From the NCBI GenBank assembly GCA_905236755.1, contig CAJOCR010000012.1:124001-188000 (forward strand): a stretch of 64,000 nt of DNA, given 5' to 3'. Shown here one piece after another: positions 16,979 to 26,027 of this stretch. The DNA comes from an uncultured Prevotella sp. (GTDB lineage: Bacteria > Bacteroidota > Bacteroidia > Bacteroidales > Bacteroidaceae). Every line of letters begins with the position of its first letter. The first letter of the stretch is position 1. Below the pieces are notes generated by a model. The model worked only from the letters and a program-made list of their open reading frames with translations, made no database searches and was not told where the DNA came from. Both the position numbers and the translations under genes were made by a program.

Positions 16979-19900
16979 TTAATGTTGGTTCTTTATTACA
17001 ACCTTACTGCCACCATGGATATAAACACCCTCGACAGTTGGCTTTTTATTTAGCTTGCGACCATCAAGCGTGTACCAGCTATCAGCCTGTACATTATCAC
17101 TTTGAACTGATGTGATACCAGTCTTGGTTGTTCCATCAAAAACAAATGTTGTAACCTTTGGAGTATTGTTTGATGCAGGAACATAGAAATAGTCAGAGAA
17201 ACTGCTGAGAGTGCGACTGCTCTTTAAATAACTTGGAATATCAGCATCTTCGAGAGTAAGAATTTCATATAAGTTGCCATCGTCACCCTTAAATGTGTCA
17301 CCAACCTTGAATGGAGAATAGTGTCCTACGAAAGTTACACTTCCATCTTCTGAAACAACAGCTATAGGTTGTGTATTTGTTATTGTGACATCAACAAATG
17401 TAGGGTCATTAATCTCGGCATTTCCGCCTCTCAATCTTAAAGATTTAGCACTATTCACATCCCATTTCACAATGTAAGGTTTACCAGCTTCCATGGCAGC
17501 AACCTCTTTAAAGTTAAGAGTTAGCACACCATTAGCATCAAGATTAGATGTAGTAAGGAATTCCTTTACTGTAGCTCCCTCAAGAGGAGTGCCCTTGAAG
17601 TCTTTTACATCAAATGGCAAACAAAGTGTGTTCCACTCGCCATCCTTATATAGCTTGTGTCCCTTTAGTGTGATATTAGCCACACCACCTTTCCAGTTGC
17701 AAAGAGCTTTTGTATTGTCAACATCATCATCAAGCGCAATAGCCTTGAATGGTGCGAGAGTCATACCATTAATGGCACTTATCTGTTCATCGCTTAGCTT
17801 CCCTGTGTATGTTTTTTCGTCATCTGCAATAAATGTAACATCCTTAACAATAAATACGCTACCGCTGATACATGATTCTGCAGAATTAAGGGTTTGAGCC
17901 TTGAAACGATCACTTGCATTATGGCTGTTAAGAGTAACATTAGCCCGAATAGCATTCATATTTTTACAGCAAGCCATCAATTTTCCACCATTAAATTCAA
18001 GACCATTATCAGCATAAATTGTATATCCATTATCAGTATTGGCATTTATTATTCCGCCATTAACTATAAGTTTACCACGATATACATTTATAGCAACGTC
18101 TTCATCGTTTATTGTAAGTTTTCCACTTCCCTCGCTCTGACCATAAATAGCCAAATCTGCCTCAGAAACATTGAATTGTCCATCAATAGTCATCTCTGCA
18201 TCATCACATAAAATAAGGTTTACAGTGCCGTTGTCACCCCATAAAGAACCTTTATAAGCAACATCTATACCGTTATTTTTATTGGCATCAGTATTGCTAT
18301 TTCTAACAACATACCAACCTCTAAGGAGTTGATCATACACTTCGTTACCTGTCAACAGATAAGCGTCAACATCAGCTGTAGAGCCATTGGCGTCAACATA
18401 GCTAACATTGGTTTTCCACATAGCCTGCAACATCAAAGAGTCACCATCGGCATAAACCCTTTCATCAATTCCATTGAATAGTCTATATCTTTCTTTCCAA
18501 CCTGCAAATTCACATCCTTCTGGGGCTGTGAAACCACATTCTATAAAAAAGTCGTTACCTATGGTAATATCATCCATCTTACCAGTACCGCCGTTGGCAG
18601 CAAAACTAACCTTTACAGGTCTATCGAATCGACCTTCTACGATTACATCATAAGCTGGCATTATAAAGGTATAGATACTATCATTCACCTTAGTAAGTGG
18701 CAATACTATTCGTTCTTGCTCTTCGCGATAAATTTCATTTATTACCCTAAAGTAAGATAAAATATAATCTTTATTATTTGAAATCAACTTTAAAGTAATC
18801 TTTGTTCCTGGAGTAATATAATTATTTCCTCCAATATTGTCATTACCATCAACACTAATGTTCACAGAGCAATTTTGCTTATTATAATCATAGCAGTATA
18901 TACTATACTTTGTTGAAGCATTGATTGTAACAGGTTGTTCGGGCATTGTGAAAGAATAGTATCTACCACCACGTTCTGTTATAGAAACAACAGTATTATC
19001 TGCGCCTATAACACTTAAATCTTCCACATTCTCTGTGTTGAATTCCAGCCATATCTCTTCACCTGCATCAGCAGATTCTGCAGGTATATCATTTACTTTT
19101 GCCAAGACTCCCCCATCAGAAAGTTCTTTAGCAATATTAATGGCATATTTACCTATTCTATGTATTTTGGCGCATATTTCAACATCATTGTCAGGCATAA
19201 CAAATGTGTAATGTGTGTCATCAACCTTGGTGAGAGTTAGTTCCTTTCTTTTTTTACTACTATAGGAATCTTTGAGTTTTTTAGCATTCATCGCTTTCTC
19301 ATCATCTTCATCATGAAGGTAATAAGTAGCTTTCAACTCATCAAGCACTATATTATCAACTTTCTGAATAGTTAAAGTCACAGTCTGCCCTTTTGAAGCT
19401 CTCGCTACAGAAGGTGTTATATTGAAGCCCTCATTATAATCTGGAACATAAACGTTATTTGTTCTTTCACGAATAACGGCATTTACTGTTACATCAGCAG
19501 CAGGCATAATAAAGTCATAGATAACTGAGTTGCGCCTATAGTCACTAATATAAGTCACATTTTGATTGTCGCCGTATGTAATAGAGAAATTCTCTTCATC
19601 CTGTTCGTAACCTTCTTCCCAACTAACGGTAACAAAAACTTTCTCGCCTTCTAACTCTTTTGAAACAGAAGAGGTAACAGAACCATGTTCTATATTTGTT
19701 GGCAGAATGATAGAATAATAATCAGCTACATTGAATACTATTTTCTTTTCACCTTTATAACTACTTCCATCAGCAGCTTTTATAGTAAATGTAAATTTGC
19801 CCTTTTCTGTCAGTTTATACACGCCATCTGTTTTGCTGATAGCCTCATTTTGTTCGTTTTTCAATTCTGAGATATAATCAACACCTTCTGTCAAAGCTGT

Positions 19901-20572
19901 TGTTTCGCCATAAGCAGTTACAACAGGTGAAATGGTGATGCCATTTTCTGAGAAAATGTAACGTGATTCTATTCCTTTTATGGTTGCTACTGCAAGACTT
20001 TTTGTATCTTCAGGAGCCTTAAACCTAAGTTCGCATAGCTGCATAAAATCAGCTCCATGTGTTTCGCTAACCATAAAACGGAAATACTTATATGTACCAG
20101 GCGCATCAAGCGAGAACTCATAGCTTTCAAAATCCTTATCTTGCATTGTGTTATCGCCTTTAACAGTAGCTATGGTTGTCCATTCGTCATCTTGCTTGAG
20201 CTTGCCTTTAAGCACCCATGACTTAGGGTTACGATTATGCCATGCTGTATTATCATTACCTGTGGTAAGAATATACTTAGCTACACCAATAGCCTCGTTG
20301 GCATGAAAATCAATCCAATAATAAGAACCTTTTTCATCTCGTGGTGTACTCTTGCAATCCGTACCCCATTTGGTCCAGTTATCACTTGTAAACTTGCCGT
20401 CAACCAATCTATCATAACCTTCGTTTCCATAACCTCCCGAAGCATCATCGGCTATAAAACCCGCATAGATTGTTGGCTCTTGTGCCCATGCCGTCATGGC
20501 TGTGAGCAACATCACAAGCAACATGAATGTTACTCGCGACAGTTTTCTTAGTTTAAAATTTTTGTTTATCAT
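16979..20572 (-). CDS. Large secreted F5/8C-domain protein with beta repeats
   Basis: A 1197-residue exported protein. Residues 1-about 30 are a signal peptide ending AMTAWAQ. Residues about 35-190 look like an F5/8 type C (discoidin) carbohydrate-binding domain (DGKFTSDNWTKWG, YWIDFHANEAIGVAKYIL). Then come an Ig-like domain and about four 75-100-residue repeats, each ending in a strand like F-x-MPA-x-DV-x-V, an InlB-like beta-grasp segment (VSFAANGGTGKM), a glycine-rich parallel beta region, and a domain containing DGEWNTLCLPFDV, common in Prevotella surface proteins. The C-terminus SWYTLDGRKLNKKP...GVYI is the sorting-type tail of this group. No catalytic motif is seen. Start MINKNFKLRKLSR was chosen for its signal peptide. 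Confidence 0.82.
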   Translation of the reverse strand: MINKNFKLRKLSRVTFMLLVMLLTAMTAWAQEPTIYAGFIADDASGGYGNEGYDRLVDGKFTSDNWTKWGTDCKSTPRDEKGSYYWIDFHANEAIGVAKYILTTGNDNTAWHNRNPKSWVLKGKLKQDDEWTTIATVKGDNTMQDKDFESYEFSLDAPGTYKYFRFMVSETHGADFMQLCELRFKAPEDTKSLAVATIKGIESRYIFSENGITISPVVTAYGETTALTEGVDYISELKNEQNEAISKTDGVYKLTEKGKFTFTIKAADGSSYKGEKKIVFNVADYYSIILPTNIEHGSVTSSVSKELEGEKVFVTVSWEEGYEQDEENFSITYGDNQNVTYISDYRRNSVIYDFIMPAADVTVNAVIRERTNNVYVPDYNEGFNITPSVARASKGQTVTLTIQKVDNIVLDELKATYYLHDEDDEKAMNAKKLKDSYSSKKRKELTLTKVDDTHYTFVMPDNDVEICAKIHRIGKYAINIAKELSDGGVLAKVNDIPAESADAGEEIWLEFNTENVEDLSVIGADNTVVSITERGGRYYSFTMPEQPVTINASTKYSIYCYDYNKQNCSVNISVDGNDNIGGNNYITPGTKITLKLISNNKDYILSYFRVINEIYREEQERIVLPLTKVNDSIYTFIMPAYDVIVEGRFDRPVKVSFAANGGTGKMDDITIGNDFFIECGFTAPEGCEFAGWKERYRLFNGIDERVYADGDSLMLQAMWKTNVSYVDANGSTADVDAYLLTGNEVYDQLLRGWYVVRNSNTDANKNNGIDVAYKGSLWGDNGTVNLILCDDAEMTIDGQFNVSEADLAIYGQSEGSGKLTINDEDVAINVYRGKLIVNGGIINANTDNGYTIYADNGLEFNGGKLMACCKNMNAIRANVTLNSHNASDRFKAQTLNSAESCISGSVFIVKDVTFIADDEKTYTGKLSDEQISAINGMTLAPFKAIALDDDVDNTKALCNWKGGVANITLKGHKLYKDGEWNTLCLPFDVKDFKGTPLEGATVKEFLTTSNLDANGVLTLNFKEVAAMEAGKPYIVKWDVNSAKSLRLRGGNAEINDPTFVDVTITNTQPIAVVSEDGSVTFVGHYSPFKVGDTFKGDDGNLYEILTLEDADIPSYLKSSRTLSSFSDYFYVPASNNTPKVTTFVFDGTTKTGITSVQSDNVQADSWYTLDGRKLNKKPTVEGVYIHGGSKVVIKNQH

Positions 20573-20606
20573 ATTTTTTAAGGAATAATTATCTATCAGA
20601 AATTCA

Positions 20607-21365
20607 TCATCGCAAAGCATCTTCCGTGGCACAAGTACCAGCCTCGATTACACGTCCATACTCTGCAAGAGAATAAAAAATATAACAGAACACTATCATT
20701 CCAGCTATGGAGAGAATAGTGTAAGGAAAGATTTCTGTAGGGAAACAAGCTGTTACAACGATGCTTCCCAAGCCAAAGAACACAATGAGATGACACCCCA
20801 ACACAAACGAATGATGACGATTGAGTACACGGCGCTTGGTTTCCAAAGTCCACCAGCGTGGTGCTTTCTCATTTGCAGGCATATCTTCAATATTACGACG
20901 CACCATATAATATGTGCGATAAAATATCAAAGTAATAAAAGTGGCATGAAGAAAGAAAACAATAAGTGATAATTGAAGTGCAAAGTGCGAATGCCAAGCC
21001 ACAGATAACCAGTATCCAGTTAAACCCAAAAACAGAATAGCCACATCACGTAAAACAATTCTGCGTGACATATAGTCGGGCTTCATCAATGATGTGTGAC
21101 TCCAGCCAAAGAGCACAGCACCAATATGGAAATAAGATACCGAAAGTGCCGTAGCAGCTTCAGAGCATATTGTGCGCCATTCAAAATGTGCATGAATCAA
21201 AAAACCAAAAGCAAAAGCAGCATATACAAGTGCCGAAAAAACTCTAGAACGCCGATACACCTCGTAGTTTCGATATTCATAGTTATTATACAACAGCACA
21301 AAGGCAAGTATCAAGTTGATACCTCCCGCTTGATAGAGTACTGTTTGATATATTTGTAAATCCAT
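20607..21365 (-). CDS. Polytopic membrane protein of unknown function
   Basis: A 252-residue protein with about six or seven hydrophobic segments starting with an N-terminal helix (INLILAFVLLY). Arginine-rich cytoplasmic loops (YRRSRVF, KRRVLNRHH) separate them. Length and topology resemble the membrane half of the divergent regulator at 21543, which also has about seven N-terminal helices. It lies 34 bp upstream of the large secreted gene on the same strand, so the two may be cotranscribed. I cannot name a family. Confidence 0.7.
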   Translation of the reverse strand: MDLQIYQTVLYQAGGINLILAFVLLYNNYEYRNYEVYRRSRVFSALVYAAFAFGFLIHAHFEWRTICSEAATALSVSYFHIGAVLFGWSHTSLMKPDYMSRRIVLRDVAILFLGLTGYWLSVAWHSHFALQLSLIVFFLHATFITLIFYRTYYMVRRNIEDMPANEKAPRWWTLETKRRVLNRHHSFVLGCHLIVFFGLGSIVVTACFPTEIFPYTILSIAGMIVFCYIFYSLAEYGRVIEAGTCATEDALR

Positions 21366-21436
21366 TTTTCGCCTAAGTTATTCTGCCACAAAATTATATT
21401 TTTCACTCTGCAAAATGTGTACGGGAAATAACAATA

Positions 21437-21495
21437 GTGTGCATTTTACCCTAATCTAAATCAAAAAGGTGTGCATTTTAGACAAATTTGCACAC
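21437..21495. promoter_or_regulatory. Repeated operator-like sites between divergent genes
   Basis: GTGTGCATTTTA occurs twice as a direct repeat (21437-21448 and 21469-21480; 32 bp apart), and TGCACAC (21489-21495) is an inverted half of the same word, making GTGTGCA...TGCACAC. A possible fourth, degenerate copy (AAAATGTGTAC) lies near 21412. Sites of this kind between a regulator gene and its divergent neighbour are typical of autoregulation. Confidence 0.6.
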
Positions 21496-21542
21496 AGAAA
21501 TCGTTGTTTTGTTGCTATTTTTTAGTAATTTCGCACCTTGGT

Positions 21543-22685
21543 ATGACAGCAGAAATGATACAATTCGCAGCTATTGTGCTGATGACACTCTTAACTTTGA
21601 AACTGCTCACACTTAACGGACGAGCACTAAAGAGCGACATCATCAATACGTCGCGTTGGCTAATGACAGTCGGCACGACATTATTGTTGGTGCAATTCAC
21701 CACACAAATGACATTAGGATTGCGAGCTATGGGCATCACCCAAGGCGTAATGTTGAATCTATTAATGTTTGTACCAACCTCATGGGTGTTTTCTTTGTCG
21801 TTGCTCTACTTACAAAGACAAGGACACCTTAACAAATGGGATAAATTTGTGGGCGGTTTCACATGGGCTATTGTAATAGTATTGATTTTAGGTGCAAATA
21901 TCATCGACGAGAAACCACTTTTCAGCGACACCCCACAAATAAGAATAGCCGAGAAAATAGCAAGCGGATGCTATATCATAATGCAAATATACTATGCTTG
22001 TCGTCATGTAAGCAACCTTCGAGACATGCAACTCGAATTGCTTGATTATTTCGACCGAGACATGAGCGGTCGATTAATATGGATGAAGGTTAGCTTGTGG
22101 TCATTATCTGCATTAGCTTTGATGATACCTTTTGGCATTTTCCTAAGCAAACAGATACTTATAGGCATTGTTCTATTTTTCTTTTTCTGCATACCATATA
22201 TGGTAGATAGATTCTGCGACTACGTAAAAAGCGGAACACCAGCCAAAATACTCGAAGCCGAACGCAATGCCGAAGAAATAATGGAAGAGAGAATACAGGA
22301 AAAAATAAGCGAAGAACTTCAAGTAAAAGATAAATCTCTTATAAACAAAACAAAGGAAAAACGCCTTAGAGTTTCAAAAGCTGTAGCTTCATGGCTCGAA
22401 CAGGAAGGACACCTACGACAAGGTATCACCCAACCCATTGCTGCCTCTGAAATGGGTGTTCCAAAATATCTGTTCACAGAATGGCTTAGCGACCAAAATA
22501 CAAACTACAACGAATGGCTTGCCAAACTGCGAATAAAAGAAGCACAACGCATACTTGTTGCCAAGCCCGACTGGAGCAACGAAACCATCGCAGAACATTG
22601 TGGTTTCAAAAATCGTGCACATTTCCAAAATAAATTCAAGGAAATCACAGGTAAAACACCTACCGACTGGCTAAATAAGCAATAA
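21543..22685 (+). CDS. Membrane-anchored AraC-type transcriptional regulator
   Basis: A 380-residue protein. Residues 1-about 230 contain about seven hydrophobic segments; a charged helix follows (EAERNAEEIMEERIQEKISEELQ), then a C-terminal AraC/XylS double helix-turn-helix: IAASEMGVPKYLFTEWL is the first motif and IAEHCGFKNRAHFQNKFKEI, with the canonical GF-x3-HF-x3-FK, is the second. A membrane sensor fused to an AraC output domain is common in Bacteroidetes. The start MTAEMIQF was chosen for the TAATTTCG-like box just upstream. It is divergent from the membrane gene at 20607, with repeated sites in between, suggesting it controls that gene, itself, or both. The ligand is unknown. Confidence 0.85.
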   Translation: MTAEMIQFAAIVLMTLLTLKLLTLNGRALKSDIINTSRWLMTVGTTLLLVQFTTQMTLGLRAMGITQGVMLNLLMFVPTSWVFSLSLLYLQRQGHLNKWDKFVGGFTWAIVIVLILGANIIDEKPLFSDTPQIRIAEKIASGCYIIMQIYYACRHVSNLRDMQLELLDYFDRDMSGRLIWMKVSLWSLSALALMIPFGIFLSKQILIGIVLFFFFCIPYMVDRFCDYVKSGTPAKILEAERNAEEIMEERIQEKISEELQVKDKSLINKTKEKRLRVSKAVASWLEQEGHLRQGITQPIAASEMGVPKYLFTEWLSDQNTNYNEWLAKLRIKEAQRILVAKPDWSNETIAEHCGFKNRAHFQNKFKEITGKTPTDWLNKQ

Positions 22686-22822
22686 ATGGGCTCAGTTGCA
22701 TAGGCAACCAAAGCAATATCTAAATAAACTACATAAGCAAAAACAAAGAAAAGACTTTACATTTTCCACACATAATAAGAATGCATCAAATTTTGGCATT
22801 TTTACAGCCCTACTTGAGAATA

Positions 22823-22868
22823 TTTTTTTTCTAACTAAGCAGTAAAAATTTCTTAGTTAGAAAAAAAA
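22823..22868. repeat. Perfect 17-bp inverted repeat (hairpin)
   Basis: Left arm is eight T plus CTAACTAAG (22823-22839), right arm CTTAGTTAG plus eight A (22852-22868), with a 12-base loop. Viewed from the minus strand it is also an A-stem-T hairpin. It may terminate the regulator transcript, although it is A+T-rich for a terminator. Confidence 0.8.
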
Positions 22869-22917
22869 CATAGCTATATTAAGTAATTTTTTTTCTTAAA
22901 TCCAATTATTTTACATT

Positions 22918-22961
22918 CCTTCGGTAACCCTTCGAGACGCTTTCGAGATGATTTCGGAATA
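22918..22961 (-). repeat. 11-bp tandem array, copy 3
   Basis: On the minus strand, reading from 22961 down: TATTCCGAAAT, CATCTCGAAAG, CGTCTCGAAGG, GTTACCGAAGG. Four exact 11-bp units with the same first-unit rule as the other copies. Confidence 0.85.
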
Positions 22962-23058
22962 TTTTGTCTTACTTTTTCGTTTTTTGAATATAAAAACATC
23001 CATAACGCAAATTACAAACTAAAAACGAAACTAATACTAAGCCTCTCCACATATATTT

Positions 23059-23131
23059 TATACCCAATATATGGTACAAAATTATACCCAAAATTAGGTA
23101 TTGCTCAACGATGTGATTAATTGTAATTTTG
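23059..23131 (+). promoter_or_regulatory. Promoter with twin palindromic operators for the M16/TonB operon
   Basis: Two palindromes of form TACC-N8-GGTA lie at 23061-23076 and 23085-23100; both are embedded in a 24-bp direct repeat beginning TATACCCA (23059 and 23083). The second abuts the -33 TTG (23101-23103), which is followed by a 20-bp spacer and TAATTTTG (23124-23131). The start codon is 50 bases downstream. Regulation by a dimeric protein binding both sites is inferred. Confidence 0.75.
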
Positions 23132-23180
23132 CAGGCGCAAAAACATTATAAGTTATAAGAATATCAACTAAATATACATT

Positions 23181-25985
23181 ATGAGAAAAATTATGTTTAG
23201 CCTGATGTTGTTGTTGACAACAACTATCACGGCGCAGAATGTAGAGACAGATAAGAGTTTTAGACAAGGCAAACTTGCTAACGGTATGACCTATTATATC
23301 CGTCACAATGCCAATGAAGCTGGTATTGCCGACTTTTATATTGCACAGCGCGTGGGTAGTATTCTGGAGGAACCACGCCAGCGTGGATTAGCACACTTTT
23401 TAGAGCACATGGCGTTTAACGGAAGTAAGAATTTCCGTGGAACAGCCGACAGTCCAAGTATAGTTCATTGGTGCGAGGCACACGGTATAAAGTTTGGTGC
23501 CAACCTAAATGCATACACTTCTGTTGACGAAACAGTATATCATGTAAGTGCCGTTCCTGTGAAAGGCGGAGCCAATATTGATTCCACCCTCTTGATATTG
23601 CACGACTGGAGCCACTACTTGTTTCTCACGGATAAAGAAATTGACAAGGAACGCGGCGTTATTCATGAAGAATGGCGTACACGTCGTGCAGGAATGGCAA
23701 CACAACGCTTGATGGAAGATGCTATGCCCATCATATATAAAGGTTCTAAATATGCCGACTGCATGCCTATAGGCTCTATGGACATCGTTGACAATTTCCC
23801 TTATCAGGATCTACGAGACTATTATCAGAAATGGTATCGTCCCGACCTGCAAGCCATTATCGTTGTTGGAGATATAGATGTTGACCAAATGGAACAGAAG
23901 ATTGTATCTATATTTGGCAATATTCCTATGCCTGCAAATGCAGCAAAACGTGAATATTTCCCTGTTCCAGATAACGATAACATGATTGTAGCATCACTCA
24001 AAGACCCAGAGCAACCTGTTATGCTGGTGACACTCTACATGAAGCATGATGCCACCCCCGACTCAGAAAAGCAAACCATAAAATATCAACGCGACAGCTA
24101 TGTTGATAATTTGGTGAGCTACATCATCAACGATCGACTTGACGAAATGCAGGATGGCAAAGACAAGCCTTGTCTAAGTGCCTCAAGCCGCCTCTCAAGC
24201 TTCTTCATCAGCCGCACAAAAGATGCGTTCATCCTTTCATTCGGAGCACGACAGGAAAATGTTAAAGGCTCATTTGATGCAGCTATAGGCTGTATAGAAC
24301 AGATTCGTCAGCATGGTTTCACACAAGCCGAACTGGAACGTGCCAAAGCATTCCAGCTTATGGTTGCCGATCGACAGGCAAAACAAGTTAACGATCGTCG
24401 CAACTCATACTATGTAAATCAAGCCAAGCAAAATTTCCTTGAAGCTGAGCCAATAACCACCGATGAATACGACAAGAAACTTGTTGAACAGTTTGACAAG
24501 CAGGTTACTCTTGCCGAAGTAAATGCAGCTATGCGCAACGCCATTAGCAACAGAAATCAGGTGCTGGTAGTTTATTCACCAGACAAAAAAGACTTCAACA
24601 TTCCTTCCGACAATCAACTTCAGCAATACGTTCTTGACGCCCAGGCACGTAAATATCCAGCCTATAAGGAAAAGAAATTAGACAAGCAGCTCATTAAGCG
24701 CTTGCCAAAGAAAGGCAGCATAGTAAGCGAGAAAGCCACAATACATGGTAGCACCGAATTAACTCTAAGCAATGGAGTAAAGGTGTATTTCAAGAAAACA
24801 AATTATAACAACGATCAGGTAATAATCGATTTCTTTGGCGAAGGCGGCACTTCACTATATCCCGACAAAGACATCATAAACACAAAATTCATAGGTACAG
24901 CTGTTAACGAAGGCGGATTAGCTAATTTTGACAAACTCACATTAGACAAGATGCTCTCAGGAAAAAGTGCCCATGTAAATGCCAACGTGGGTATTGAAAC
25001 ACAAAGCATCACAGGTCAGTCATCAGTAAAAGACGTAAAGACCTTGTTTGAGTTGGCATACCTTCACTTCACATCATTACGCCGCGATGACAAAGCCTTC
25101 ATGTCAGAACTAAATCGTATGCGTTCGTTCCTCACCAATCGTGAGGCAAGTCCACGTGTAAGCTACAACGACTCTATCAGCAGTATTGTTTACGGCAATT
25201 CACCTCGTGTGCAGCCTATGAAAGCCAAAGATATAGCTGATGTTGACTATAACAGAGTGATGCAGATTTATCGTGAACGTTTCAGCAACGCATCTAACTT
25301 CAAGATGATAGTTATGGGCAACATCTCGCTCGACACTCTACGCCCATTACTGGAACAATACGTAGCATCCCTGCCATCAACAGGCAAAAAAGAAACCTAT
25401 GCGCCAACCTATCCAAACGTGCGCAACTGCAACGAAACTCACAAATGGGAAAAGCAAATGCAAACCCCATTGTCAAAGGTAACCATTTTCTACACATGGA
25501 ACGAGCCATACACAGCAAAAACAGATTTACAACTCGATGTTCTCAAGCGCGTGTTGTCAATTGCCTATACCGATTCTGTACGCGAAGAAAAAGGTGGAGT
25601 TTATGGTGTTAGCCTCTCTGCAAGTCTCGACAAGAATAGCGATCCACACGCCTTGATGAAAATAGCATTCGACACAGACCCTGCAAAATACGATATTGTA
25701 ATGCCAATCATATACAAGCAGATTACTAATATCGCCCAGTATGGTCCAGAACCAAGCAGCATGCAAAAAGTGAAGGAATACCTGCTTAAGCAATACGATC
25801 AGGTTGCCATCACCAACGATTATTGGCACTATGTGCTCTACAACGAATTGCGCTATGGCGTTGACTTTGATAAAGACTATAAGAAAATGGTTAACGAAAT
25901 AACAGCCAACGAAATACAACAAATGGCACGCAACATCATCAACAGTAACCGACGCATAGAAATAACCATGCTGTCAAAAAAATAA
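23181..25985 (+). CDS. M16 family zinc metallopeptidase (pitrilysin-like), exported
   Basis: A 934-residue periplasmic-type protease. A signal peptide (to about residue 19, ITAQ) precedes four homologous M16 domains. The inverted zinc motif HxxEH is intact (HFLEH, residues 72-76), and the third ligand lies in the downstream acidic segment ERGVIHEEW. The second half carries a non-catalytic M16 domain pair (EKGGVYGVSLSAS). Such proteases degrade peptides that reach the periplasm. It is the first gene of an operon with a TonB receptor 42 bp downstream, reminiscent of FusC/FusA and PqqL/YddB, where the protease processes an imported protein or peptide. That functional parallel is inference. Confidence 0.92.
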   Translation: MRKIMFSLMLLLTTTITAQNVETDKSFRQGKLANGMTYYIRHNANEAGIADFYIAQRVGSILEEPRQRGLAHFLEHMAFNGSKNFRGTADSPSIVHWCEAHGIKFGANLNAYTSVDETVYHVSAVPVKGGANIDSTLLILHDWSHYLFLTDKEIDKERGVIHEEWRTRRAGMATQRLMEDAMPIIYKGSKYADCMPIGSMDIVDNFPYQDLRDYYQKWYRPDLQAIIVVGDIDVDQMEQKIVSIFGNIPMPANAAKREYFPVPDNDNMIVASLKDPEQPVMLVTLYMKHDATPDSEKQTIKYQRDSYVDNLVSYIINDRLDEMQDGKDKPCLSASSRLSSFFISRTKDAFILSFGARQENVKGSFDAAIGCIEQIRQHGFTQAELERAKAFQLMVADRQAKQVNDRRNSYYVNQAKQNFLEAEPITTDEYDKKLVEQFDKQVTLAEVNAAMRNAISNRNQVLVVYSPDKKDFNIPSDNQLQQYVLDAQARKYPAYKEKKLDKQLIKRLPKKGSIVSEKATIHGSTELTLSNGVKVYFKKTNYNNDQVIIDFFGEGGTSLYPDKDIINTKFIGTAVNEGGLANFDKLTLDKMLSGKSAHVNANVGIETQSITGQSSVKDVKTLFELAYLHFTSLRRDDKAFMSELNRMRSFLTNREASPRVSYNDSISSIVYGNSPRVQPMKAKDIADVDYNRVMQIYRERFSNASNFKMIVMGNISLDTLRPLLEQYVASLPSTGKKETYAPTYPNVRNCNETHKWEKQMQTPLSKVTIFYTWNEPYTAKTDLQLDVLKRVLSIAYTDSVREEKGGVYGVSLSASLDKNSDPHALMKIAFDTDPAKYDIVMPIIYKQITNIAQYGPEPSSMQKVKEYLLKQYDQVAITNDYWHYVLYNELRYGVDFDKDYKKMVNEITANEIQQMARNIINSNRRIEITMLSKK

Positions 25986-26027
25986 AAAACGCAGAATTAT
26001 CACATTTTATTAAAAAGTGGTGAATAT

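Larger units (their letters stand above)
22686..23180. other. Regulatory intergenic region upstream of the M16/TonB operon
   Basis: About 495 bp with no gene. It holds a perfect 17-bp inverted repeat (22823-22868), an 11-bp array on the minus strand (22918-22961), then twin TACC-N8-GGTA palindromes and a consensus promoter (23061-23131). Confidence 0.75.
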
